Assembly: GCA_027391075.1 (NCBI GenBank)
Contig: DAHYHI010000092.1
Location: 51,370-115,369, forward strand
Length of the DNA stretch: 64,000 nt
DNA from: JAJZAM01 sp027391075
Lineage (GTDB): Bacteria; Actinomycetota; Acidimicrobiia; Acidimicrobiales; Palsa-688
Direction: 5' to 3'
Positions 16,849 through 25,961 of the stretch are shown here, in pieces. A model generated the notes under the pieces. It saw only the letters and a program-made list of their open reading frames with translations. It had not been told where the DNA came from and did no database searches. The translations under genes were made by a program, and so were the position numbers. Within the stretch, counting starts at the first letter, position 1. The number at the start of each line of letters is the position of its first letter.

Positions 16849-18540
16849 CTACGAACCGGTCCTGGCGCCGAGGCCCCGGGCGATACCGAACACCGGGTTG
16901 TCGGTGATCGAGCGCCGCCGGCCGACCCATATGACCGCGGGACGGATGAAGAAGAAGGCTGTGAACACATCCAAAAGCGTCGACAGTCCCAGCGTGAAAG
17001 CGAACCCTCTAACGTCACCGATGGTGAGCAAATAGAGGATCAGTGCCGCCATGAACGACACCAGGTCAGCTGTCAGTACCGTTCGGAACGCCCTTGAGAA
17101 GCTCCGCTCGACTGACTGGCGGACCGACCGGCCGGCCCTCACCTCGTCTTTCAGTCGTTCGAAGTACACCACGTAGGAGTCTACGGTTATGCCGACCGAC
17201 ACGATTATCCCGGTCACACCGGCCAAAGTGAGGGTCAGGTTCGACGTCTGGCTGAGCTCCGCGAGGATCGAGTACAAGATGGACCCGCCGACGCCCAGGC
17301 CGACTAAGACCACCAATCCGAGCGCCCTGTAGTAGGCGAGCATGTAGAGCATCACGACGGCGATACCCCCGATACCGGCGAGCAGCCCGGCGCGAAGGGA
17401 GTCCTTGCCGATCGTCGCTGAGATCGTCTGGACCGTCTGGGGAACGAAACGGACTGGCAGTGACCCGTACTTGAGCTGGTTGGCCAGAGCGGTCGCTTGC
17501 GCCGAGGTGAAGTTTCCGCTGATCGAAACGTTGCCGTTGAAGCTCGAAGCCTGAAAGTCGGGCGCGGATTCCACCAGTCCGTCAAGCTCGAAAGCTTCTT
17601 CGCTGCACGGAGGGGGGTTGGTAGGAGACTGCTGGTAGCAGGCGTAGCGGGCGGCGGCGATCTTGTCGAACTCTACGGCCCCTTTGGAGTTGAGAGTCAA
17701 CGCCACCGTGTATTGGCCTGTCGTCGAGTTGACCTCGGCGACGGCGTTGGATATCACCGAGCCGGTCATGTCCGCCGGGCCCAGCACGTAGCGTACGGTC
17801 GGGTCCGTGGAGAACGCTGCGGGGTCGACGGGAAGCACGACCGCCGAGCCGGGCTTGTCCTGCGCCGGGGTGGTCGTCGGGATAGACGAAGGGTTGGTGC
17901 TAGAGCACGCCGTGGTGGCGTTGACGGCTCCCGGCGCCAGCGTCGTTGTCGTCGTCGGGGAAACCGTGGTGGTCGTCGCCGGCGCCACAGTGGTGGCCGG
18001 GGAAACCGTGGTCGTAGACCCAGCTGATAGGTAGGCAGCCGTGAGCTTGGCTTGCGCCGCGAGCCCGAGCCCCGAACGCGACGTTGTGGACGGGACGGTC
18101 GATCCGGCCGGCTTTGCGGCCGCTCCCGGAATCGTCGTTGTAGACGCCGGAACGGTGGTAGTCGAAGAAGTGCTCTGAGGTGCTACGTAGGCCGGTACTA
18201 CGCAGTCAACCGGCCTGAAGTACAGGACCGCTGTCTGGCCGAGCTCGGAGAGGGCCTGCTGGGAGTTCTTGAGCCCGGGCAGGTCGATCACCACGTCGTT
18301 GCCCTGCCGGGTGACGTTGGAGTTACTGACCCCGAGGCCGTTCACTCTCCTGTCGATGATCGTGACAGCCTGGTCGATCTCGGAGGCGTTGGACGTACCC
18401 TGCGGCTGCAACACGACCGACACGCCACCGCGCAAGTCCAAGCCGAGTAGCGGGGTGTGCCCGGCGGCAAGCGTCGCCGCCAGCGAGCCGATAGCCACCA
18501 CGAAGATGAAGACGAGCGACCATATGAGGCTTCGTCTCAT
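16849..18540 (-). CDS. secD: Protein translocase subunit SecD with a long Thr/Ser/Pro-rich insert
   Basis: SecD of the SecDF-YajC complex, 563 aa from the ATG giving MRRSLIWSLV. I prefer this start because it lies two bases after the yajC stop; the longer open frame upstream only shadows yajC. The N-terminal helix is followed by LLGLDLRGGVSVVLQ, the SecD signature. The P1 head domain is next, then a six-helix block beginning after residue 390 that contains GITVDSYVVYFERLKDEVR. Between about residues 120 and 230 lies a low-complexity stretch dominated by Thr, Ser, Pro and Ala (runs such as TTTVSPTTTTT). It interrupts the exported domain and has no place in the common SecD fold. Confidence 0.93.
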   Translation of the reverse strand: MRRSLIWSLVFIFVVAIGSLAATLAAGHTPLLGLDLRGGVSVVLQPQGTSNASEIDQAVTIIDRRVNGLGVSNSNVTRQGNDVVIDLPGLKNSQQALSELGQTAVLYFRPVDCVVPAYVAPQSTSSTTTVPASTTTIPGAAAKPAGSTVPSTTSRSGLGLAAQAKLTAAYLSAGSTTTVSPATTVAPATTTTVSPTTTTTLAPGAVNATTACSSTNPSSIPTTTPAQDKPGSAVVLPVDPAAFSTDPTVRYVLGPADMTGSVISNAVAEVNSTTGQYTVALTLNSKGAVEFDKIAAARYACYQQSPTNPPPCSEEAFELDGLVESAPDFQASSFNGNVSISGNFTSAQATALANQLKYGSLPVRFVPQTVQTISATIGKDSLRAGLLAGIGGIAVVMLYMLAYYRALGLVVLVGLGVGGSILYSILAELSQTSNLTLTLAGVTGIIVSVGITVDSYVVYFERLKDEVRAGRSVRQSVERSFSRAFRTVLTADLVSFMAALILYLLTIGDVRGFAFTLGLSTLLDVFTAFFFIRPAVIWVGRRRSITDNPVFGIARGLGARTGS

Positions 18541-18541
18541 C

Positions 18542-19090
18542 TCAGTCTCTGGGAGGCCCGGGGCGCTGCGGTGGTTCCGCGTTCCCCTCCGGCTCCTCGC
18601 CGTCGGCGCCTTGTTCGTACTCGCCCGGCTCGTATTCCTCGCCGTCCTCGGCGTCCGCGTACTCGTCGGACTCTTCGTCGTAGCCTTCGGGCTCGTCTTC
18701 TTGTTCCTCGTATCCCGTACCTGCGGGCGCAGGGGGCGCCCCAAGCGGCGGGCCGCCTGCGGGCGAGTTCGGACGTCGGCTCACCATCCTGGGAAGGAAG
18801 GTCATCACTACACCCGGTGACACCTCCACGCCGACTGAGTCGGGACTTACGCTCACCACCGTGCCGAAGATCCCCCCGGCGCTCATTACCTCGTCGCCGA
18901 GACCGACCTGGCGCAAGGTGGCCTGCTGGGCACGGGTCCGCTTGTTCCTCGGGCGGATGAACAGAAAATAGGCGCCGCCGAAGATGAGTATCAGCACCAA
19001 GAACGGCGTCAGGGAACCCGACGAGGAGGTGCTCTTGGCTACGGTCGTAGATGGCGTGCTCTGCGCCAATGATGAGAGCAGGATGTGCAT
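18542..19090 (-). CDS. yajC: YajC preprotein translocase accessory subunit with acidic tail
   Basis: Small single-span membrane protein of the SecDF-YajC complex. Residues 29-45 form the membrane helix, followed by FLFIRPRNKRTRAQQ, the family's conserved junction, and the GDEVMSAGGIFGTVV core. YajC usually has about 90-120 residues. This one has 182 because of a C-terminal tail of about 60 residues very rich in Glu, Asp, Gly and Tyr, probably disordered. The gene precedes secD by two bases and follows tgt, the classic tgt-yajC-secD-secF order. Confidence 0.9.
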   Translation of the reverse strand: MHILLSSLAQSTPSTTVAKSTSSSGSLTPFLVLILIFGGAYFLFIRPRNKRTRAQQATLRQVGLGDEVMSAGGIFGTVVSVSPDSVGVEVSPGVVMTFLPRMVSRRPNSPAGGPPLGAPPAPAGTGYEEQEDEPEGYDEESDEYADAEDGEEYEPGEYEQGADGEEPEGNAEPPQRPGPPRD

Positions 19091-19138
19091 GTTGATCTGA
19101 ACCCTCAGGTAGTGGCCCGGCGTCGGGCTCGCTGGACA

Positions 19139-20251
19139 TTAGCGCAGACTGCCACTGCTCCAGGCTTCATCCACCTCGCGAACCGTGCTAGCGAGGGTGC
19201 CAGCTCTGATCGAGTCACGGATCGTCGACATGAACTCGAGCATCCAGTGCAGGTTGTGAAGGCTTATCAGCCTCCCGGCCGTCGGTTCGCCGACGACGAG
19301 GAGATGCCTGATATAGCCGGCGCTGTAGCGCCTGCAAACAGGACAGGAGCAGTCCGGGTCGATCTGACCGTCGTCGCGAGCGAAGCGCGCCGTTCGAAGC
19401 CTGATTCGACCACCGCGTGCCATAGCAACCCCGTGGCGAGCGAGACGAGTTGGTGCGACACAGTCGAACATGTCCACCCCGGTGGCGACAGCGTGGACTA
19501 TCGAAACTGGATCGCCGACACCCATAAGGTACCGGGGCTGGTCGACGGGCAGTCCGGGTATCGTCGCCGACAGCGCTGCGAGCATCTCCCGCCTGGACTC
19601 ACCGACGGAAAGGCCGCCGATCGCGTATCCATCGAAGTCGAGTGCGACGGTTCGCTCGGCGCACTCGGCTCGAAGGGCCTCCGAAACGCCACCCTGTACG
19701 ATGCCGAACAGGCTCTGATCCTCCCTGCGGTGAACGCCTCTCGCCGTCGCCGCCCAAGCGAGGGTCCGTTCTGCAGCTTCGCGTATCACCTCACCGGCCG
19801 CCGGGAGGCCACAGCAGTGGTCCAGGGCCATCTGGATGTCAGCACCGAGTTGCTCCTGGATCCTGACCGCCCCGGCAGGGTCGAGGCGACGGCGGGAGCC
19901 GTCGTAGATCGACCTGAAGCTGACGCCCCCGGCGTCGACCTCGGCCCCGAGGGAGAACACCTGGAAGCCCCCGGAGTCGGTCAGCATGAGCCCCGGCCAC
20001 CCGGTGAAACGGCCGACGCCTCCAAGCTCGTCTACCACGTCGGCTCCAGGTCGCAGCATCAGGTGGTAGGTATTCGCAAGGACCACCTCCGGGCCAAGAG
20101 ACTCCAGGTCGCCAGCGTCGAGCAGTTTGACCGGGCCGCGAGTGCCCACTGGCATGAAGCACGGCGTGGCGAAGGACCCTCGGGCGAGCTGCACAGTCGC
20201 GCAGCGTGCGTCCCCGTCGGCTGCTTCGATGCTCAGACGGGCCTTCCTCAT
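19139..20251 (-). CDS. tgt: tRNA-guanine transglycosylase Tgt
   Basis: Exchanges guanine 34 of GUN-anticodon tRNAs for the queuosine precursor preQ1. 370 aa. Active-site landmarks: LMLTDSGGFQVFSLG, the second catalytic Asp region YLMGVGDP followed by GVDMFDCV.PTRLARHG, and the zinc site CSCPVCRRYSAGYIRHL with ...SLHNLHWM. It overlaps the queA stop by four bases (ATGA). The pair forms the late queuosine pathway, with queA acting after Tgt. Confidence 0.94.
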   Translation of the reverse strand: MRKARLSIEAADGDARCATVQLARGSFATPCFMPVGTRGPVKLLDAGDLESLGPEVVLANTYHLMLRPGADVVDELGGVGRFTGWPGLMLTDSGGFQVFSLGAEVDAGGVSFRSIYDGSRRRLDPAGAVRIQEQLGADIQMALDHCCGLPAAGEVIREAAERTLAWAATARGVHRREDQSLFGIVQGGVSEALRAECAERTVALDFDGYAIGGLSVGESRREMLAALSATIPGLPVDQPRYLMGVGDPVSIVHAVATGVDMFDCVAPTRLARHGVAMARGGRIRLRTARFARDDGQIDPDCSCPVCRRYSAGYIRHLLVVGEPTAGRLISLHNLHWMLEFMSTIRDSIRAGTLASTVREVDEAWSSGSLR

Positions 20252-21318
20252 CGCCGTGGCATCTTAAGCCGGGAGGCGATCATGGCATCGCCGAAGGACA
20301 GGAACCGGTATCCGCGACTGAGGGCTTGCGCGTACATGTCACGCCACGACGGCCCCACGAAAGCTTCCAGGAGCAGCAGCAGGGTCGAGCGGGGCTGATG
20401 GAAGTTGGTGAGCAGCACGTCGGTAACGGCCCACTCGAACCCAGGACGGATGAACAGCTTGCTATCTCCGGAAAGGCTGCCCGTGGCCGCTGCGCTCTCC
20501 AAAGCCCGCACAGTGGTCGTACCGACCGCCAACACCCGCCGTCCTTCCCGGCGGGCGGCGAGGCATGCCTCCCAGGTGCTCTCCGGCACCAAGTAGCGCT
20601 CCGAATGCATCTCGTGGTCCTCGGCGCGGTCGACCTTCACAGGCCTGAAAGTCCCCAACCCGACCGCCAGATCTACGCTGCACAGTCGAGCGCCTCGAGC
20701 GGTGAGACCGTCTAAGACTGAGCGCGTCAGGTGTAGACCGGCTGTCGGCGCCGCAACCGACCCGGGTACAGCGGCGTAGACAGTCTGGTAACGCTCGGGG
20801 TCGTCGAGCGCAGCCTTGATGTAGGGAGGCAGGGCCATCTCCCCGCAGCGGGCGAGCACCGACTCGGCCTCGTCTAGAAGCGTGACCTGTCTCAGGCCGC
20901 CCTCCAAGCGGGATCCGACTTCCACCAGCGCGACGAAACCGTCCGGCGCAGAGTCGCTGCGGGTGCTGATGCCGAGCACGCACCCAGGCGGCAGCCTCCT
21001 ACCAGGCCGGACCAGCGCCGACCAGCTGCGGCTGTCAGTGGGATCGGGGGCCAGTAGCAGCACCTCGGCCGCCCCCCCGGCGGCCTTTCGGAGCCTGAGG
21101 CGCGCTGGCAGCACTTTGGTGTTGTTGACCACGACGACGTCACCGGCTTCCACCAGCCCGGGCAGGTCGGACACCACGCGATCGACCAGGCCTGCCTCGG
21201 GGTGCTCAGCGTCGAAGTGGCGGACGTCGAGCAGGCGCGCCGAGTCTCTCGGCTCGACCGGCGTCTGGGCGATCGACTCGTCTGGAAGGTGGTATTCAGG
21301 GACGTCCACTACCGCCAC
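20248..21318 (-). CDS. queA: S-adenosylmethionine:tRNA ribosyltransferase-isomerase QueA
   Basis: Adds the epoxycyclopentanediol from SAM to preQ1-tRNA in queuosine synthesis. 356 aa, the expected length. Motifs: LPDESIAQTPVEPRDSARLL near the N terminus, VVNNTKVLPARLRLRK, and PTAGLHLT with VGLGTFRPVKVD. The C-terminal TNFHQPRSTLLLLLEAFVG and YRFLSFGDAM are also present. The start is a GTG. A second GTG three codons later is possible. The gene is coupled to tgt by a four-base overlap. Confidence 0.94.
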   Translation of the reverse strand: MAVVDVPEYHLPDESIAQTPVEPRDSARLLDVRHFDAEHPEAGLVDRVVSDLPGLVEAGDVVVVNNTKVLPARLRLRKAAGGAAEVLLLAPDPTDSRSWSALVRPGRRLPPGCVLGISTRSDSAPDGFVALVEVGSRLEGGLRQVTLLDEAESVLARCGEMALPPYIKAALDDPERYQTVYAAVPGSVAAPTAGLHLTRSVLDGLTARGARLCSVDLAVGLGTFRPVKVDRAEDHEMHSERYLVPESTWEACLAARREGRRVLAVGTTTVRALESAAATGSLSGDSKLFIRPGFEWAVTDVLLTNFHQPRSTLLLLLEAFVGPSWRDMYAQALSRGYRFLSFGDAMIASRLKMPRR

Positions 21319-21385
21319 CCTCCGGCGGTGCCGTCGCTCCCGGTGACGGTGTTAGACCCCTGGGCGGGCCGGGAGTGCGAAGCGT

Positions 21386-22426
21386 TCAGAACAGGCTCGT
21401 CTCGTCCACTTCGCTCCCCGCGGGGGACGGGAGCCCGAGATGCTGCCAGGCGGCGGGCATCGCCACCCGACCTCGCGGTGTGCGCATCAACAACCCGAGT
21501 TGGAGCAGGAAGGGCTCGTAGACGTCCTCGACGGTGTCGGTCTCCTCGCCGACGCTCACGGCGAGCGTGGACAGCCCGACGGGTCCGCCACCGAAGCGGG
21601 AGCACACCGCTGCAAGGATCGCACGGTCGACCTTGTCCAAGCCGAGCTCGTCCACTCCGAACAGGTCGAGGCCTTGCCTTGCCACTTGCAGGTCCACATG
21701 GCCGGCGGCTCGGACCTCCGCGAAATCTCGGACCCTTTTTAGAAGGCGGTTGGCTATGCGCGGAGTGCCACGCGAACGTCTGGCTATCTCCGCAGACCCG
21801 AGCGGGTCGATTTCAGTGCCGAGTATCTGCGCCGATCGGTCGACGATCGTCTGCAGTTCGCTGTGGCTGTAGAAGTCGAGCCTTGCCACGAACCCGAAAC
21901 GGTCCCGCAAAGGCCCGGTTATGAGACCTGTCCTGGTGGTAGCCCCGACCAGGGTGAAGCGGGGCAGGTCGATCCTGATGCTCCTAGCTGTCGGCCCTTT
22001 CCCTAACACGATGTCAAGCTGGAAGTCCTCCATTGCGGGATAGAGGATCTCCTCCACAGCCCGACCGAGGCGGTGAATCTCGTCGACGAACAGGACGTCA
22101 CCTTCGTCGATATTGGTGAGGATCGCAGCTAAGTCCCCAGCCCTCACCAGCGCCGGACCTGACGTCACTCTCAGCCCGGCGCCTACCTCGTTGGCTACGA
22201 TCCCCGCCAGGCTGGTTTTGCCCAGTCCAGGCGGTCCGGCGAAGAGGAGATGGTCGACGGGTTGCTCGCGTCGTCTGGCCGCTTCGAGCATGATCGACAG
22301 GTGCTCTTTGAGAGCGGATTGACCGACGAACTCTTCTAGACGCCTGGGTCGCAGTCCCGCTTCCTCCGCCGACTCCGCCGGGTCGGCCGTCGCCGCGACC
22401 GGTCTCAGGTCCGCCTCCTCCCTCAC
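21386..22426 (-). CDS. ruvB: Holliday junction branch migration helicase RuvB
   Basis: AAA+ motor that, with RuvA, moves Holliday junctions. 346 aa. It has the family opening LRPRRLEEFVGQ, Walker A GPPGLGKTS, Walker B VLFVDEIHRL, sensor and arginine finger region GATTRTGLI, and a C-terminal winged-helix DNA-binding domain (FGGGPVGLSTLA onward). A short acidic N-terminal extension of about 24 residues precedes the core. It is the last gene of a ruvC-ruvA-ruvB set, with a 49-base gap after ruvA. Confidence 0.96.
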   Translation of the reverse strand: MREEADLRPVAATADPAESAEEAGLRPRRLEEFVGQSALKEHLSIMLEAARRREQPVDHLLFAGPPGLGKTSLAGIVANEVGAGLRVTSGPALVRAGDLAAILTNIDEGDVLFVDEIHRLGRAVEEILYPAMEDFQLDIVLGKGPTARSIRIDLPRFTLVGATTRTGLITGPLRDRFGFVARLDFYSHSELQTIVDRSAQILGTEIDPLGSAEIARRSRGTPRIANRLLKRVRDFAEVRAAGHVDLQVARQGLDLFGVDELGLDKVDRAILAAVCSRFGGGPVGLSTLAVSVGEETDTVEDVYEPFLLQLGLLMRTPRGRVAMPAAWQHLGLPSPAGSEVDETSLF

Positions 22427-22475
22427 GGCGTCAACCTCCGCGAACCGGCGGAACCTCCCGGCTCAGCGGGCCGGC

Positions 22476-23126
22476 TCAGCGTCGGGCTCCCAGCTCGCGC
22501 AGGGCCATCCTCAGAACCTCCTGGACAGGTCCCTCGAAGTTCACCACCGACTCGGCGTAGCGGATCTCGTCGGCCCCGTAGCCCAGAGCGCCAAGAGCTC
22601 CTCTGACGTCCTCCCTCACCGACGGCGGCGAGCCCAACGCCCCGACCACACCGATACCTCCCGATACCGGAGCACCCTCACGGGAGCCGACGACGGGGTT
22701 GTCGACAAAGTCGTCCAGCTTGGCATCCAACTCGACTACTAGGCGGGCCGCCGTCTTGGCTCCTATGCCCGGGACCAGCCTCAACGCATCGATGTCCTTC
22801 GCGCCGACCGCCCGGCGCAACGCGTCTGGGGTGTGGACAGCCAGCATGGCGAGAGCCACGCCAGGCCCGACGGTTCGGACCGATATGAGCGCCTCGAAGC
22901 ACGCTCTTTGGTCTTTCGTCACGAACCCGTAGAGGATCAGGGCGTCCTCGCGTACATGGGTGTGCACGTGAAGCAGCACTTCGGATCCGAGCGGACCGAG
23001 GGAAGACAGAGCCTGCTCGGCCATGGTAACCCTGTACCCGACCCCACTGACATCGACGAGAACCTCCACTAGGCCCCCCGGCCGGCGCCACCAGTCACCC
23101 AAGGATCCCCTCAGCGAGCCGATCAC
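22476..23126 (-). CDS. ruvA: Holliday junction DNA-binding protein RuvA
   Basis: Tetrameric junction-binding partner of RuvB, 216 aa. The N-terminal OB domain (IGSLRG...VEVLVDVSGVGYRVT), central helix-hairpin-helix motifs (RLVPGIGAKTAARLVVEL) and the C-terminal RuvB-contact domain (ALGALGYGADEI) are in the usual order. The start is a GTG overlapping the ruvC stop by four bases, which argues for coupled translation. Confidence 0.94.
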   Translation of the reverse strand: MIGSLRGSLGDWWRRPGGLVEVLVDVSGVGYRVTMAEQALSSLGPLGSEVLLHVHTHVREDALILYGFVTKDQRACFEALISVRTVGPGVALAMLAVHTPDALRRAVGAKDIDALRLVPGIGAKTAARLVVELDAKLDDFVDNPVVGSREGAPVSGGIGVVGALGSPPSVREDVRGALGALGYGADEIRYAESVVNFEGPVQEVLRMALRELGARR

Positions 23127-23620
23127 CGTAACGCCGCCTCCGCAGCTCGAAGGCCGGCGCCTGCCAGGTGTGTCACCGCCAAGGCCAGAGCGTCTGCACG
23201 GTCCGCCGGCGTCGGCGGCGAAGCCAACCCGAGCAACGTCGCTACCATCGTAGCCACCGCAAGCTTGTCAGCCGAGCCGTACCCGGCGACGGCCTGCTTG
23301 ACCTCGTTGGGACTGTACTGCACCACCTCGATACCGCGGCGGGCCGCACTGGCAAGGGCAAGGCCGCTGGCCTGGCCTACCGACATCGCCGTGCGAGCGT
23401 TCACCTGGAACAGGACCCGCTCCACGACGACCACCTCCGGGCGCAGCTCGTCGAGGAGGTCCTCCAAGTCGGCGAGCAGGACTCCTAGGCGTGTCGCCAA
23501 CGGAGCGTCGACGGGTGTGGTGAGATGACCAAAAGCCACGCAGCGCAGCTCAGCCCCGGTTGAGCGCACGGCACCGTACCCGCAGCGCGACAAGCCCGGA
23601 TCGATACCTAGAGCGAACAC
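23123..23620 (-). CDS. ruvC: Holliday junction resolvase RuvC
   Basis: RNase H-fold endonuclease cutting Holliday junctions, 165 aa. Catalytic carboxylates are visible: GIDPGLSRCGYG (first Asp), VVVERVLF (Glu), and ADRADALALAV (the C-terminal Asp pair). It follows yebC by 13 bases and overlaps ruvA by four bases. The yebC-ruvC-ruvA-ruvB order is standard. Confidence 0.95.
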   Translation of the reverse strand: MFALGIDPGLSRCGYGAVRSTGAELRCVAFGHLTTPVDAPLATRLGVLLADLEDLLDELRPEVVVVERVLFQVNARTAMSVGQASGLALASAARRGIEVVQYSPNEVKQAVAGYGSADKLAVATMVATLLGLASPPTPADRADALALAVTHLAGAGLRAAEAALR

Positions 23621-23633
23621 CAGTTCGACTATA

Positions 23634-24383
23634 CTACGCTTCGACGAGGTTCAGTATTGCGTCGGGTATGTCGAAGTTGGCGTATACGTTCTGCACGTCG
23701 TCGTGGTCTTCGAGCAGGTCCACGAGGTGCAGCACCTTGCGGGCGTCGGACTCGTTGGACAACTCGACGGTCGTGGTTGCCAGGAGGGTGACTTCAGCGG
23801 AGGTAACCTTGATCCCCGAATCCTCGACGGCCTGGCGGACAGCGCCGATCTCCGCTGGTGGAGTCGTGACCTGCCATTCGTCGCCCAAGTCGACGATGTC
23901 GAGAGCGCCAGCGTCAAGAGCGGCGAGCATGAGCTCATCCTCGCCGACCGAACGCTCAACGCTGATCACGCCTCTGCGCTCGAACTGCCACGAAACAGCG
24001 CCCGGCTCGGCCATCGAACCACCATTTTTCGAGAACGCCGAGCGGATGTCGGCTCCGGTTCGATTGCGATTATCGGTCAGGCATTCGACGATGACCGCCA
24101 CCCCACTCGGCGCGTACCCTTCGTAGCTGACCTGCTCGTAGCGCACGCCTTCCAGCTCGCCGGTGCCTCTTTTGATGGCCCGCTCGATGGTGTCCAAAGG
24201 CACCGATGCTTCCCTCGCCTTTTGGAACATGGTGCGCAAGGTCGGATTCGCGTCAGGGTCGCCGCCTCCCTCACGCGCCGCGACCTCCACTTGGCGGATC
24301 AGCTTTGCGAACAGCTTACCCCGGGCCTTGTCAGCTGCCCCCTTTTTGTGCTTTATCGTCGCCCATTTGCTATGGCCGGACAT
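23634..24383 (-). CDS. yebC: YebC/PmpR (TACO1-family) regulatory protein
   Basis: 249 aa beginning MSGHSKWATIKHKKGA, the family signature. The ATG is preceded by TAGGAGG about nine bases upstream, so the longer open frame is not needed. YebC proteins bind DNA as transcriptional regulators. Recent work on the family also links members to translation of difficult peptide motifs on the ribosome. The three-domain layout is intact, including DKARGKLFAKLIRQVEVAAREGG, PTLRTMFQKAREA and YEGYAPSGVAVIVE. It sits between pdxT and ruvC, as in mycobacteria. Confidence 0.93.
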   Translation of the reverse strand: MSGHSKWATIKHKKGAADKARGKLFAKLIRQVEVAAREGGGDPDANPTLRTMFQKAREASVPLDTIERAIKRGTGELEGVRYEQVSYEGYAPSGVAVIVECLTDNRNRTGADIRSAFSKNGGSMAEPGAVSWQFERRGVISVERSVGEDELMLAALDAGALDIVDLGDEWQVTTPPAEIGAVRQAVEDSGIKVTSAEVTLLATTTVELSNESDARKVLHLVDLLEDHDDVQNVYANFDIPDAILNLVEA

Positions 24384-24397
24384 GGTCGGATTGCCTC

Positions 24398-25039
24398 CTA
24401 GAGGTTGGTTCGGGGCACGGGCGCGGTCCCTACGGCGCCCGTGCCGAAAGCTATCGTCAAGAACATCTCGTGAAGCCGGGGATCGCCTGACAGCTCCGGG
24501 TGGAAGGCGCTGACCATACGCGAACCTTGCCTGCACAGCACGGCCCGTCGCGTCCCGTCGGAACCCTCGACCGAAGCGAGCGTCTCGACGCCCGCACCGG
24601 CTCGTTCGACTATCGGAGCCCTGATGAACACGGCGTGGAACGGCCGGTCGAGTCCGTCCACCTCGAGGTCGGTCTCGAAAGAGTCCACCTGACGCCCGAA
24701 GGCGTTACGCCTGACCGAAATGTCGATCCCTCCGAGCTGGTGCTGGTCGGGCCGGCCGTCGAGCACCTCGTCTGCGAGCAGGATCATGCCGGCACAGGTG
24801 CCCAGAGCTGGAAGTCCCTCTTGGATACGCCGCCTGAGCGGCTCCAACATCCCCGAAGTTTCAAGCAGCCGCGAGATGGCCGTCGACTCGCCACCTGGTA
24901 TGACGATCGCATCGACATCGTCGAGTGTCGACGTGTCCGCAACGGCCAGGGCGCCAATTCCGATCGCCGCGAACGCCTCGACGTGCTCCCGGACAGCGCC
25001 CTGTAGGGCGAGAATCCCGATTTTGCGTTGACGCGACAG
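24398..25039 (-). CDS. pdxT: Pyridoxal 5'-phosphate synthase glutaminase subunit PdxT (start unusual)
   Basis: Class I glutaminase that supplies ammonia to PdxS for pyridoxal phosphate synthesis. The conserved protein is intact: GILALQGAVREHVEAF, PGGESTAISRLLE, LGTCAGMILLAD (nucleophilic Cys), and FHPELSGD (His and Glu of the triad). No ATG, GTG or TTG lies in frame between the pdxS stop and the conserved N terminus; the first in-frame ATG would delete the glutamine-binding loop. I set the start at a CTG two codons after the pdxS TAG, giving 213 aa. Other readings are discussed under findings. pdxS and pdxT are in the same frame, separated by that TAG. Confidence 0.85.
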   Translation of the reverse strand: MSRQRKIGILALQGAVREHVEAFAAIGIGALAVADTSTLDDVDAIVIPGGESTAISRLLETSGMLEPLRRRIQEGLPALGTCAGMILLADEVLDGRPDQHQLGGIDISVRRNAFGRQVDSFETDLEVDGLDRPFHAVFIRAPIVERAGAGVETLASVEGSDGTRRAVLCRQGSRMVSAFHPELSGDPRLHEMFLTIAFGTGAVGTAPVPRTNL

Positions 25040-25045
25040 CTTCGT

Positions 25046-25942
<897 letters not shown>

Positions 25943-25961
25943 GGTCGCATTCTAGGTTGCT

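Noticed and set aside
16849..18744. N-terminal extension of SecD of about 68 residues
   Set aside because: It overlaps yajC and is basic low-complexity sequence. The ATG two bases after the yajC stop precedes a normal membrane helix.
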